Part shown: positions 1 to 5,148 of the stretch, one piece after another
Position numbering within the stretch: position 1 is the stretch's first letter
Layout: every line of letters starts with the position of its first letter
From: JASFEQ01 sp050122535
Lineage (GTDB): Bacteria; Desulfobacterota; DSM-4660; Desulfatiglandales; HGW-15
Assembly: GCA_050122535.1 (NCBI GenBank)
Contig: JASFIT010000332.1
Location: forward strand, 1 to 5,389
Direction of reading: 5' to 3'
DNA length: 5,389 bases
Position numbers and translations under genes: made by a program
Notes under the pieces: model-generated
Told to the model about the DNA's origin: nothing
Seen by the model: the letters and a program-made list of their open reading frames with translations, nothing else
Databases searched by the model: none

Positions 1-1
1 G

Positions 2-892
2 ACAATTGTTCGGATACAGGCCAGGGTGCCGGAAAATGCACGCACAGCTGTTTCTCTTGGGACAACCCGGGAAGGAAACGGCGTGGTCATTGACAAAGAA
101 GGTTATGTGCTCACCATCGGCTACCTGATTTTAGAGGCAGAGCGCATAGAAGTTGTTGGGCATAGTGGCGAGACACTAAAAGCCACCTTTGTAGCCTACG
201 ACCATAACAGCGGGTTCGGTATTTTACGGACAGAAAAGCCCCTCAAAGTAACACCCATGAAACTGGGACAGTCCTCTGGCGTCAGCGTGGGAGATCCTGT
301 CCTGGTGGCGAGCTACGGAGGTCCTGAGGCAGTTCAAGGTGCCCGGGTCATTACTCGGAAGGAGTTTGCAGGCTATTGGGAGTATTTGCTGGAAGATGCC
401 ATATTCACGGCCCCCCCACATCTCAGTTTCGGCGGAGCCTCGCTCATAGGACGAAATGGCCGGCTCGTTGGAATCGGTTCCCTATACACCCGCGTGACGC
501 TCCCAGGGCTTGGAGCCATGCCCACCAACATGTTTGTTCCCATTGACCGCCTTAAACCCATTCTCAATGACCTGATTGTGAGGGGGCGTTCTCGCGAGCC
601 GTCAAGGCCCTGGCTGGGTTTGTACTCGGAAGAGGCGCACGGGCGTGTGATCATTCTTCGAGTCGCTGAAGGAAGTCCTGCTGAGCAGGCGGGCCTCCAA
701 GCGGGCGATATTATCCTGAAAGTGAAGAAGGGCGCCGTTAAGGGGTTGGCGGATTTCTATCGAAAGGTGTGGGGCCTGGGTGAGGCAGGCACTGATGTGC
801 CCGTCAGCATCTTACAGGGAACAGAGATCCGCGATGTGGTCGTCCATTCCGCAGACCGCAATCAATATCTTCGGCTACCACCAAATCGCTGA
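2..892 (+). CDS. HtrA-like trypsin-fold/PDZ protein, probable pseudoprotease (5' end outside window)
   Basis: The frame is open to the first base, and the codons before the GTG at 26 read TIVRIQAR, which resembles the start of the HtrA protease domain. The true start is therefore probably upstream. Counting from that GTG as residue 1, a trypsin-like S1C domain covers about 1-185 and a PDZ domain about 195-275 (PWLGLY, then SPAEQAGLQAGDIIL, the usual carboxylate-loop and helix pattern). The fold-defining stretches are present (GNGVVIDKEGYVLT, GRNGRLVGIG), but the catalytic positions are not. Tyr33 in LTIGYLI sits where HtrA has His, Gly63 in NSGFGIL where it has Asp, and Phe135 in LSFGGASL where the GNSGG Ser should be. 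HtrA proteins normally act in the periplasm in protein quality control. This one more likely binds peptides or partners than cuts them. The domain call is firm; the pseudoenzyme reading rests on alignment by eye. The next gene starts 57 bases downstream on the same strand, so the two may share a transcript. Confidence 0.88.
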   Translation, partial: TIVRIQARVPENARTAVSLGTTREGNGVVIDKEGYVLTIGYLILEAERIEVVGHSGETLKATFVAYDHNSGFGILRTEKPLKVTPMKLGQSSGVSVGDPVLVASYGGPEAVQGARVITRKEFAGYWEYLLEDAIFTAPPHLSFGGASLIGRNGRLVGIGSLYTRVTLPGLGAMPTNMFVPIDRLKPILNDLIVRGRSREPSRPWLGLYSEEAHGRVIILRVAEGSPAEQAGLQAGDIILKVKKGAVKGLADFYRKVWGLGEAGTDVPVSILQGTEIRDVVVHSADRNQYLRLPPNR

Positions 893-949
893 CCGATTCA
901 TGCCGATCGCGGAGCGGAGCTAAGTTTCCAAAATGGATGATGCAATGAG

Positions 950-1747
950 GTGCACTTGGGGAATAAAAATCAACTAAAGCAGGCATGGTACGATCGTCTG
1001 TTGACGGTAAGTGAAGAGAGGAAGCCCGCCGACTCCCTCTCATCGAGCACAGGAGAGTTGTCCATTGAAGAGGCCTACGAGGTCCAGGCCATGCTGGTGG
1101 ATGAACGGATCAGGCGGGGTGAGCGTGTTATCGGATGGAAGGTGGGGGCCACCAGTCAGGCCGTCATGGACCAATTGAAGATTGACGAACCCATCTTCGG
1201 TTGTATGACGAGTCAATCCTATTATTCGTCTTTGAGAGAGGTAAAGACGTCTGATTTTTTCAAACTGGCTATTGAGCCTGAAATCGCCTTTATCATGGGA
1301 AAAACGCTTAGGGGGCCAGGATTAACGCATGCCGACGTGATCCTGGCCACTTCAGGGATCATGGCCGCCGTGGAGCTTGTGGATTGCCGGATCAAGGATT
1401 GGAAGGCGAGCACAACCGAGTTGGTTGCAGACAACGCCTGCCATGCGGGGATCATCCTTGGCCCGTTCACGAAGCCCATTTCTGGCTTCGATCTTACCCG
1501 CGAGGGCGTCGTGCTGACCAAGAACGGTCAACTTCTAGCGAGTGCATGCGGGGTTGAAGCACTCGGCAACCCCATCAACGTGGTCACATGGCTGGCAAAC
1601 AAACTGGCTGAATTCGACAAAGAAATACGGGCAGGGGAAATAATCTCCACCGGTTCTCTTACACCGTTTTTCTTTGTTGAACCGGGAGATGTGATGAACG
1701 TTTCATCCTCGAACCTGGGAAGTATTCAATTCGTCATCGCGCCATGA
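950..1747 (+). CDS. 2-oxopent-4-enoate hydratase / 4-oxalocrotonate decarboxylase family protein (FAH superfamily)
   Basis: This 265-residue protein has the usual length of the MhpD/DmpE hydratases and DmpH/XylI decarboxylases. Those cytoplasmic enzymes need Mg or Mn and act on 2-oxo-4-enoic acids late in meta-cleavage of aromatic rings. Visible family marks are IGWKVGATSQAV (61-72, with Lys64), DEPIFG (79-84), the metal-binding pair Glu109 and Glu111 in IEPEIAF, a third likely ligand Glu142 in VELVDCRIKDW, and STGSLTPFFFVEPGD (233-247) near the active-site rim. I cannot separate hydratase from decarboxylase by eye, and no other ring-cleavage genes are visible, so the substrate is open. An in-frame TGA at 938-940 rules out a longer start. 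GTG at 950 is the first possible codon but its ribosome site is weak. TTG at 956 is an alternative, although the GAGGTG before it (947-952) lies rather close. It probably follows the pseudoprotease gene on one transcript. Confidence 0.85.
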   Translation: MHLGNKNQLKQAWYDRLLTVSEERKPADSLSSSTGELSIEEAYEVQAMLVDERIRRGERVIGWKVGATSQAVMDQLKIDEPIFGCMTSQSYYSSLREVKTSDFFKLAIEPEIAFIMGKTLRGPGLTHADVILATSGIMAAVELVDCRIKDWKASTTELVADNACHAGIILGPFTKPISGFDLTREGVVLTKNGQLLASACGVEALGNPINVVTWLANKLAEFDKEIRAGEIISTGSLTPFFFVEPGDVMNVSSSNLGSIQFVIAP

Positions 1748-1901
1748 TTGTGCGCCACCTAACTTCACAACAAAGGCCAATCTCATGCAAGTCTCAAGTT
1801 CCAATAAGTTTGCGCGTCGAACGAATCTTTGTTGCTACTTGTGGGTAAACATCTGAAGAAAACAACGGTTCTTCCGGAAAACATTTGAAAGGGGAGAGGA
1901 C

Positions 1902-2186
1902 ATGGAGATGGAAGAGCAGGGAGCCTATTTAAAAGCAAAGAAAAAGGTTGAAGCGAAGATCGGGTTCTATATTCATTTGTCGTTCTATGTGGTCGTAAAT
2001 ATTGTCCTCATCATCATCAACCTGAACACCTCGACCCAGTATCTCTGGTTCAAGTGGCCACTCATTGGATGGGGTATTGGCCTATTTTTTCACGGCATGG
2101 GCGTTTTTGCCTTGTCCAAAGGCCTATCATTGAAAGATCGCATGATCGAAAAAGAAATGAGAAGGCAGGCCACAAAAAAGCAGTAA
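1902..2186 (+). CDS. 2TM domain-containing small membrane protein
   Basis: This 94-residue protein matches the 2TM-domain family (Pfam 2TM), whose molecular role is unknown to me. A charged N-terminal segment (1-19, rich in Lys and Glu) leads into a first membrane helix at about 20-41 (FYIHLSFYVVVNIVLIIIN). A short polar loop (NTSTQYLWFKW) follows, then a second helix at about 52-70 containing the family hallmark GWGIGLFFHG, and a basic C-terminal tail (KDRMIEKEMRRQATKKQ). The hairpin topology probably leaves both ends in the cytoplasm. In some other proteins this module is attached to sensor or DNA-binding domains; here it stands alone. The purine-rich stretch AAGGGGAGAGGA at 1889-1900 serves ATG 1902 (5-base gap from its first part) or ATG 1908 (7-base gap from its last part), so the start may be two residues shorter. 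The 154-base spacer before it holds no promoter I can defend. Confidence 0.87.
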   Translation: MEMEEQGAYLKAKKKVEAKIGFYIHLSFYVVVNIVLIIINLNTSTQYLWFKWPLIGWGIGLFFHGMGVFALSKGLSLKDRMIEKEMRRQATKKQ

Positions 2187-2280
2187 CCCCGAATTGACCT
2201 GAATGTCGTATTGGTCGCCTCCCCGTAAAGATTACAAGAGAGTGCTGGCCGGTTGAACGTATTTTGGCTGGGGTGTTACG

Positions 2281-2457
2281 ATGAGCAAAGAAATGGAATG
2301 CATGTGCCTTTATTGCGGCCTATACCACTATATTGAACCTGAGGGGATTTCTCTGGACGAGACGGATGATAGGGAGATGCTGCTGCTCAGAGACGTTTTT
2401 TGCTCTGAATGCGGTGGTGAGCTGGCCTTTTTCAGCAAGGAGGACGGGACAAACTAA
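2281..2457 (+). CDS. Small zinc-ribbon-like protein (58 aa)
   Basis: This short frame begins at ATG 2281 and reads MSKEMECMCLYCGLYHYIEP onwards, ending ...FFSKEDGTN before TAA. Two knuckles, Cys9-x2-Cys12-Gly and Cys41-x2-Cys44-Gly-Gly, are 28 residues apart, the classic layout for one Zn (or Fe) in a zinc-ribbon or rubredoxin-like fold. An extra Cys7 lies just before the first knuckle. The intervening segment is acidic (ISLDETDDREM). A Shine-Dalgarno-like GGGGTG at 2270-2275 sits five bases before the ATG. I do not recognise a named family, and no function can be stated; metal binding is inferred from the cysteines. The gene begins 94 bases after the 2TM gene on the same strand and ends at the edge of the repeat-rich spacer. 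Larger overlapping frames on both strands (2320-2613 minus, 2333-2662 plus) run into repeats, lack family motifs and look spurious beside it. Confidence 0.72.
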   Translation: MSKEMECMCLYCGLYHYIEPEGISLDETDDREMLLLRDVFCSECGGELAFFSKEDGTN

Positions 2458-2550
2458 CCGCATCTGGCCACCGGTTGTGCTATTCAAGACTTCTCCACCC
2501 AGGCAAAAACTTTCTAAGGGGTCGTTGAGGCTGTCGGAAAATGCCCATCT

Positions 2551-2599
2551 GCCATTCGACACGCTCATGGCCCTGAGCAAAGTCGAAGCATCGAATGGC
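2551..2599. repeat. Nested palindromic repeat (REP/BIME-like)
   Basis: A perfect 9-base outer pair, GCCATTCGA (2551-2559) and TCGAATGGC (2591-2599), encloses GCTCA (2563-2567) pairing with TGAGC (2574-2578). An alternative inner register pairs TTCGAC (2555-2560) with GTCGAA (2582-2587). The form is that of the short palindromic elements scattered between bacterial genes; copy number cannot be judged from one window. Confidence 0.65.
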
Positions 2600-2618
2600 T
2601 GCCTTACCCTCATCCCCC

Positions 2619-2668
2619 GCCCTGTTAAATTCTCGCTACGCGAGACGGCGAAGCCGATTTAACAGGGC
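2619..2668. repeat. Fifty-base palindromic element folding as a fully paired three-way junction
   Basis: The arms GCCCTGTTAAAT (2619-2630) and ATTTAACAGGGC (2657-2668) form a perfect 12-base stem. The 26 bases between them are filled exactly by two hairpins. The first is TCTCGC (2631-2636) with GCGAGA (2640-2645) around a TAC loop. The second is CGGC (2646-2649) with GCCG (2653-2656) around a GAA loop. Apart from the two 3-base loops every base is paired, and there is no linker at the junction. The same fold is available to either DNA strand or to RNA read in either direction. It does not resemble a terminator, because no T run follows. Confidence 0.8.
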
Positions 2669-2701
2669 AAGTCACTGCGGCGTATGAAAATCCATGGCCA
2701 A

Positions 2702-2794
2702 AGGCGTAAGACTCAGGGCTCAAGGATAAAAGATAATAAAGGTGGCCTTGGTTCTTCCCTTGCGCCTTTTGCCCTGCGCCTGATTCTTACGCCT
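2702..2794. repeat. Long-span inverted repeat
   Basis: AGGCGTAAGA (2702-2711) and TCTTACGCCT (2785-2794) are perfect 10-base inverted copies. The sequence inside each arm is made of degenerate GGCGYAAG / CAGGGC-like units (for example CAGGGC at 2714-2719 and GCCCTG at 2771-2776 in opposite sense). The pairing therefore continues imperfectly inwards, which suggests a decayed longer palindrome. Confidence 0.55.
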
Positions 2795-2830
2795 CATTCC
2801 TCGGGATTTGTCCGCGCTTCGCTTGAACTC

Positions 2831-2908
2831 CCCACCCTGCGGGCGGGTCCCCAGTTTCGGAAGCTCCCGTCCCGCGAACGGCATCTGCGACAGAGCGGGA
2901 TTTCGCAG
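2831..2908. repeat. Cluster of short GC-rich hairpins
   Basis: CCCACCC (2831-2837) faces GGGCGGG (2841-2847) over a TGC loop with one mismatch. Downstream, TCCCGC (2870-2875) pairs with GCGGGA (2895-2900). A competing pair CTGCGA (2885-2890) / TCGCAG (2903-2908) overlaps it, so the two folds exclude each other. Each is short; their density within one small spacer is the main reason to record them. Confidence 0.45.
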
Positions 2909-3031
2909 CGCTCAACTTGCATTTGGACATTTTCCATCAGCCTCTAAGAAGCCGGTTTTTCGACAGTCCCGTTAGCAACTATAAGTAAATGTGGGCAGTT
3001 GGGGCCTCATATCAGAGCCCGCCAAAGCCGC

Positions 3032-3625
3032 TTATTTCTTGATGACCCTGAATTCAGCCCGCCTATTCTTGGCCCAGGCCTCTTCATCGTGTCCGCGAAC
3101 GGCTGGTCTCTCTTCTCCATAGCTGATGGTTGAGATCCTGCTTGCAGAGATACCCAGACCTGTGAGAAATTTTGCAGTCGCGCTGGCCCTTCTCTCACCC
3201 AGGGCGAGATTATAGTGATTAGAGCCCTGTTCATCACAGTGACCCTCTATCTGCACCGAGAAACGGGGATTTGCACGTAACCACTTGGCCTTTTTTGTCA
3301 GGGTTTCGCGTGCTAGAGGTTTCAAAGTGGATCTATCAAAGTCAAAGTAAATGGGCGCTGATTCAAATGCCTGAATCTCGTCTTGAAGCATTTGCGTTCG
3401 CTCCTGTTCGCGTGTCCTTGCCCGGCGCTCTGCCTCTGCCCTCTTCTCCTCTTCCAGGGCGGTCATTTCTATCTTAGAGGGCTCCCCTCGATCTCCTGCC
3501 TCCGGGGACCCCACAACGGGCCTGCCTTCTTCCGTTCTGAATTCTTTTTTAGTACATGAGCCTGTAATTAAGAGGGAGGAGCAGAATAAGGCCACTGTCA
3601 GCGAAACTATGGTCCTTTTTTGCAT
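3032..3625 (-). CDS. pal: Peptidoglycan-associated lipoprotein (Pal), OmpA family
   Basis: This 197-residue protein has a lipoprotein signal: basic MQKR, a hydrophobic core at 6-20, then the lipobox-like ITGSC with Cys24 as the lipidated residue (Thr at -3 is less usual than Leu). A charged Glu/Arg-rich stretch at about 52-85 looks helical or coiled-coil and may span the periplasm. The OmpA-like domain follows at about 90-197: IYFDFDRSTLKP, IEGHCDEQG, YNLALGERRA, ISYGEERPAV and AWAKNRRAEF. Asp131 and Arg146 fall at the positions that bind diaminopimelate of peptidoglycan in the family. Thr after the Cys suits outer-membrane sorting. The protein should tie the outer membrane to the cell wall and, in Tol-Pal systems, contact TolB. 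No tol gene is visible nearby. An ATG ten codons upstream (3655) is rejected because the ribosome site lies inside that extension. The gene ends in a repeat-rich spacer and has its own promoter. Confidence 0.93.
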   Translation of the reverse strand: MQKRTIVSLTVALFCSSLLITGSCTKKEFRTEEGRPVVGSPEAGDRGEPSKIEMTALEEEKRAEAERRARTREQERTQMLQDEIQAFESAPIYFDFDRSTLKPLARETLTKKAKWLRANPRFSVQIEGHCDEQGSNHYNLALGERRASATAKFLTGLGISASRISTISYGEERPAVRGHDEEAWAKNRRAEFRVIKK

Positions 3626-3631
3626 TGCGAT

Positions 3632-3640
3632 CTCTCCTTT
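3632..3640 (-). promoter_or_regulatory. Ribosome binding site fixing the pal start
   Basis: On the minus strand AAAGGAGAG is followed six bases later by ATG 3625. This strong site favours the 197-residue product, whose signal peptide then begins correctly with MQKR, over the upstream ATG at 3655. Confidence 0.8.
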
Positions 3641-3673
3641 CCAGCTTTTATTCACTTAGGGTGAAACTGAACA

Positions 3674-3702
3674 ATAAGACATCACTTGCGCTCAGTTGTC
3701 AA
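3674..3702 (-). promoter_or_regulatory. Sigma-70-type promoter for pal
   Basis: On the minus strand a perfect -35 TTGACA (3702-3697) is separated by 17 bases from a -10 TCTTAT (3679-3674). Transcription would begin near 3667 and give a leader of about 40 bases before ATG 3625. The match in sequence, spacing and position is good. Confidence 0.7.
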
Positions 3703-3829
3703 TATTTTCCATATCAGCTACACCGAAAAAGCTGACCGAGCCGCATTAATTGCTCTACATCCCCTTACTCGCCTTCAGAAAGGGGCTCTTGTCCAGGGCG
3801 CGATAGCCCGCATCGGTCTTCCATTCTCC

Positions 3830-3858
3830 TTGACATAGGAAAGCCATTCTTTTTAAAT
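3830..3858 (+). promoter_or_regulatory. Sigma-70-type promoter for the DUF2284 gene
   Basis: TTGACA (3830-3835), a 17-base spacer and TTAAAT (3853-3858) make a good -35/-10 pair. Transcription would start near 3865, leaving an unusually long leader of about 110 bases before ATG 3978. Confidence 0.62.
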
Positions 3859-3938
3859 CGAACCTAATGCGCTCCCATAAATGAAATTGGGAAAACGACA
3901 AACATGGAGGCCCTTTACATCAACGGACGGGTGTTCCA

Positions 3939-3959
3939 GGGTGTTTTATCAGAACATCC
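3939..3959 (+). promoter_or_regulatory. Leader hairpin just upstream of the DUF2284 ribosome site
   Basis: GGGTGTT (3939-3945) can pair with AACATCC (3953-3959), with one G-U wobble, and a T3946-G3952 wobble can close it over a five-base loop. It ends four bases before the AAAGGAG Shine-Dalgarno sequence (3964-3970). It might affect ribosome access, but it is short and may be chance. Confidence 0.3.
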
Positions 3960-3977
3960 ATTGAAAGGAGTCAGACC

Positions 3978-4607
3978 ATGAGTAGGCCGTTTCAGACATT
4001 GAGTAAAAATGAGATCGCTATGGAAATGGAGGGCTTGGTCAAAGAGGGGCGAGATGCGGGAATGGATCAGGCTCAAATAATTACGACTGAGAAGGTGGTC
4101 GTGGATGATCGGGTGTCATACAAGTGTATGTTTTCTTGTTCAGGTTATAATACCAATCTGCAATGTCCACCGTTTTCCATGAAACCTGCACAGACTAGAG
4201 AATTGTTGCAGAAATATAGTTACGGGATTATTTACAGAAAAAAGGGTATCCCAGAACATTTTTGCGGCTTGGAGGCCGACAAAAGTAATCAGTGGGCCAA
4301 GATATCTCGCGAACTGCAGCAAACCATGGCCAATCTGGAAGCGAGTGCCTTTTATAAAGGCTTTTATTTTGCACTGGCGGTCGGGGGAGGGAGGTGCAGA
4401 TTATGCTCCCTAGAAGGTAAATGCGAAGGATTGGAAAATCGTGCTTGCATGCAACCATTCATGAGCCGGCCTTCAATGGAGGCTATCGGCATAGATGTAT
4501 ACTCGACACTGAGAGGTCTGAATTGGGAATTCTCTGTCATCGGAAAAAAGACAAATCCTAAAAATGTGGAAACAGCCGCATACTGCGGTCTTCTTCTTCT
4601 CTACTAG
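3978..4607 (+). CDS. DUF2284 cysteine-rich putative metal-binding protein
   Basis: This 209-residue protein fits the DUF2284 family (predicted metal-binding, function unknown to me). It has no signal peptide or membrane segment, so it should be cytoplasmic. The N-terminal module has Cys50-x3-Cys54-x8-Cys63-Pro-Pro, followed by a family-like segment on Tyr80-Ser-Tyr-Gly. The C-terminal module has ALAVGGGRCRLC with Cys140-x2-Cys143-x5-Cys149-x7-Cys157, then the conserved RPSMEAIGIDVYSTLR (164-179). Cys96 and Cys203 are additional. Seven to nine cysteines in two groups, with a ferredoxin-like CxxC and the CPP motif, suggest one or two Fe-S clusters or Zn sites; this is inference. The start is supported by AAAGGAG (3964-3970) seven bases before ATG. 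The gene is monocistronic here: it diverges from pal, and the next gene is 252 bases away. That spacer contains only a weak GGCTGAT/ATCAGCC inverted pair (4642-4648, 4683-4689). Confidence 0.88.
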   Translation: MSRPFQTLSKNEIAMEMEGLVKEGRDAGMDQAQIITTEKVVVDDRVSYKCMFSCSGYNTNLQCPPFSMKPAQTRELLQKYSYGIIYRKKGIPEHFCGLEADKSNQWAKISRELQQTMANLEASAFYKGFYFALAVGGGRCRLCSLEGKCEGLENRACMQPFMSRPSMEAIGIDVYSTLRGLNWEFSVIGKKTNPKNVETAAYCGLLLLY

Positions 4608-4741
4608 TGCAATTCCCTCTCTGCAGTTCCAAGGTGCTAGAGGCTGATCCAGGTAACCCCTCTCACGACCAGGATTACACTAATCAGCCCCCGCATGCAG
4701 ACACCACCTGGAAAATTAATTAAACAAGAGACTTTTTCTGT

Positions 4742-4769
4742 TTGAAATCGGGAAAATGTGCTATATGTT
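4742..4769 (+). promoter_or_regulatory. Possible promoter for the dodecin gene
   Basis: TTGAAA (4742-4747), 16 bases and TATGTT (4764-4769) form a moderate sigma-70-like pair. The overlapping TGCTATATG (4759-4767) alternatively looks like an extended -10 element. Either would leave a leader of about 85 bases. Confidence 0.35.
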
Positions 4770-4859
4770 CGGGAGAAGTGCAACAAGCCGTGTATTGTAG
4801 ATGTATTTGTCGAGGTAACCGAATTGGCCTAAATTCAACATCTTGAAAGGAGGAGAGTT

Positions 4860-5078
4860 ATGGCTACAGGGAGTACATACACCATTGTTGAATTGGTTGG
4901 AACGAGCGATAAGTCTTGGGAGGAGGCCGCTAAGTTGGCCGTGGAAACCGCTGCAGAGACGCTTAGAGATTTGAGGATTGCCGAGGTTATTAGACTGGAT
5001 ATGACAGTGGAAAACGGTAAAGTCAAGCAGTATCGAGCACGGGTTAATGTCTCATTCAAGTACCAAAAGGAGGGTTAA
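4860..5078 (+). CDS. Dodecin family protein (tryptophan-less type)
   Basis: This 72-residue protein has the length and signature of dodecins, small proteins that assemble into hollow dodecamers storing or buffering flavins: YTIVELVGTSDKSWEEAAKLAV (7-28, strand then helix), ETLRDLRIAEVIRLDM (33-48) and VKQYRARVNVSFKYQKEG (55-72). In flavin-binding dodecins of Halobacterium and Thermus a Trp stacks on the flavin ring; by alignment that position is Ile40 here. The Gln that contacts the ring in those proteins appears to be Arg59. Flavin binding is therefore doubtful, while the fold and oligomer are probably kept. A strong Shine-Dalgarno AAAGGAGG (4846-4853) lies six bases before ATG. The gene stands alone and converges with the cold-shock gene on a shared terminator. 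Confidence 0.92.
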   Translation: MATGSTYTIVELVGTSDKSWEEAAKLAVETAAETLRDLRIAEVIRLDMTVENGKVKQYRARVNVSFKYQKEG

Positions 5079-5148
5079 CAAGAAAGAGAGAACAGGACAG
5101 CCTTTCATTGCAGATTACCTGCAGTAGCTTGTCATTTTCTTATGGAAT

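Larger units (their letters stand above)
2527..2944. repeat. Imperfect terminal inverted repeats bracketing the repeat island
   Basis: The left arm GAGGCTGTCGGAAAATGCCC (2527-2546) matches the reverse complement of the right arm (2925-2944, GAGGCTGATGGAAAATGTCC when read on the minus strand) at 17 of 20 positions. A second partner for the left arm lies slightly further right: CTGTCGGAAAA (2531-2541) against CTGTCGAAAAA (minus strand of 2956-2966), 10 of 11. About 418 bases are bracketed and no transposase frame is enclosed. This resembles a non-autonomous element or a cluster of palindromic intergenic repeats. No target-site duplication was seen. Confidence 0.5.
2458..3031. other. Gene-free spacer packed with inverted repeats
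   Basis: No frame here has a family motif or a good ribosome site. The plus-strand frame 2684-2947 is built almost wholly from repeat arms. The stretch instead holds a series of nested palindromes (2551-2599, 2619-2668, 2702-2794, 2831-2847, 2870-2908) bracketed by diverged inverted copies at 2527-2546 and 2925-2944. This looks like a mosaic of dispersed intergenic repeats between the zinc-ribbon gene and the 3' end of pal. No run of T after a hairpin marks a clear terminator for either gene. Confidence 0.75.
3703..3977. other. Divergent spacer between pal and the DUF2284 gene
   Basis: Together with the pal leader this is a gene-free stretch of about 350 bases. It contains the two back-to-back promoters, a weak hairpin CCCCTT (3761-3766) / AAGGGG (3780-3785), and a minus-strand frame open from 3919 to a TAG at 3755-3757. 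Within that frame an ATG at 3847 would give 30 residues ending LDKSPFLKASKGM, but it has no clear ribosome site. I do not call it a gene. Confidence 0.5.

Noticed and set aside
26..28. GTG as the true start of the HtrA-like gene
   Set aside because: The frame stays open to the window edge, the upstream codons look like protease-domain sequence, and no good ribosome site precedes it.
1786..1812. Repeated AAGT tetramers before the 2TM gene as an operator
   Set aside because: The spacing is irregular and the unit is too short to stand above chance.
2320..2613. 97-residue minus-strand frame
   Set aside because: Antisense to the zinc-ribbon gene and a palindrome, with no ribosome site or family signature.
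2333..2662. 109-residue plus-strand frame overlapping the zinc-ribbon gene
   Set aside because: It runs out of the 58-residue gene in another frame and through two palindromic repeats, ending inside the second. It has no motif.
2684..2947. 87-residue plus-strand frame in the spacer
   Set aside because: Composed of inverted-repeat arms, with low-complexity residues (Ser, Arg, Leu) typical of translated repeats.
3007..3237. 76-residue minus-strand frame
   Set aside because: Out-of-frame shadow of pal, whose domain motifs are clear in its own frame.
3626..3655. Ten-codon N-terminal extension of pal
   Set aside because: It contains the Shine-Dalgarno sequence for the inner ATG and would place acidic residues before the signal peptide.
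4642..4689. GGCTGAT/ATCAGCC inverted pair after the DUF2284 gene as a terminator
   Set aside because: Only seven bases with a 34-base loop and no T run.
4835..5059. 74-residue minus-strand frame
   Set aside because: Antisense shadow of the dodecin gene.
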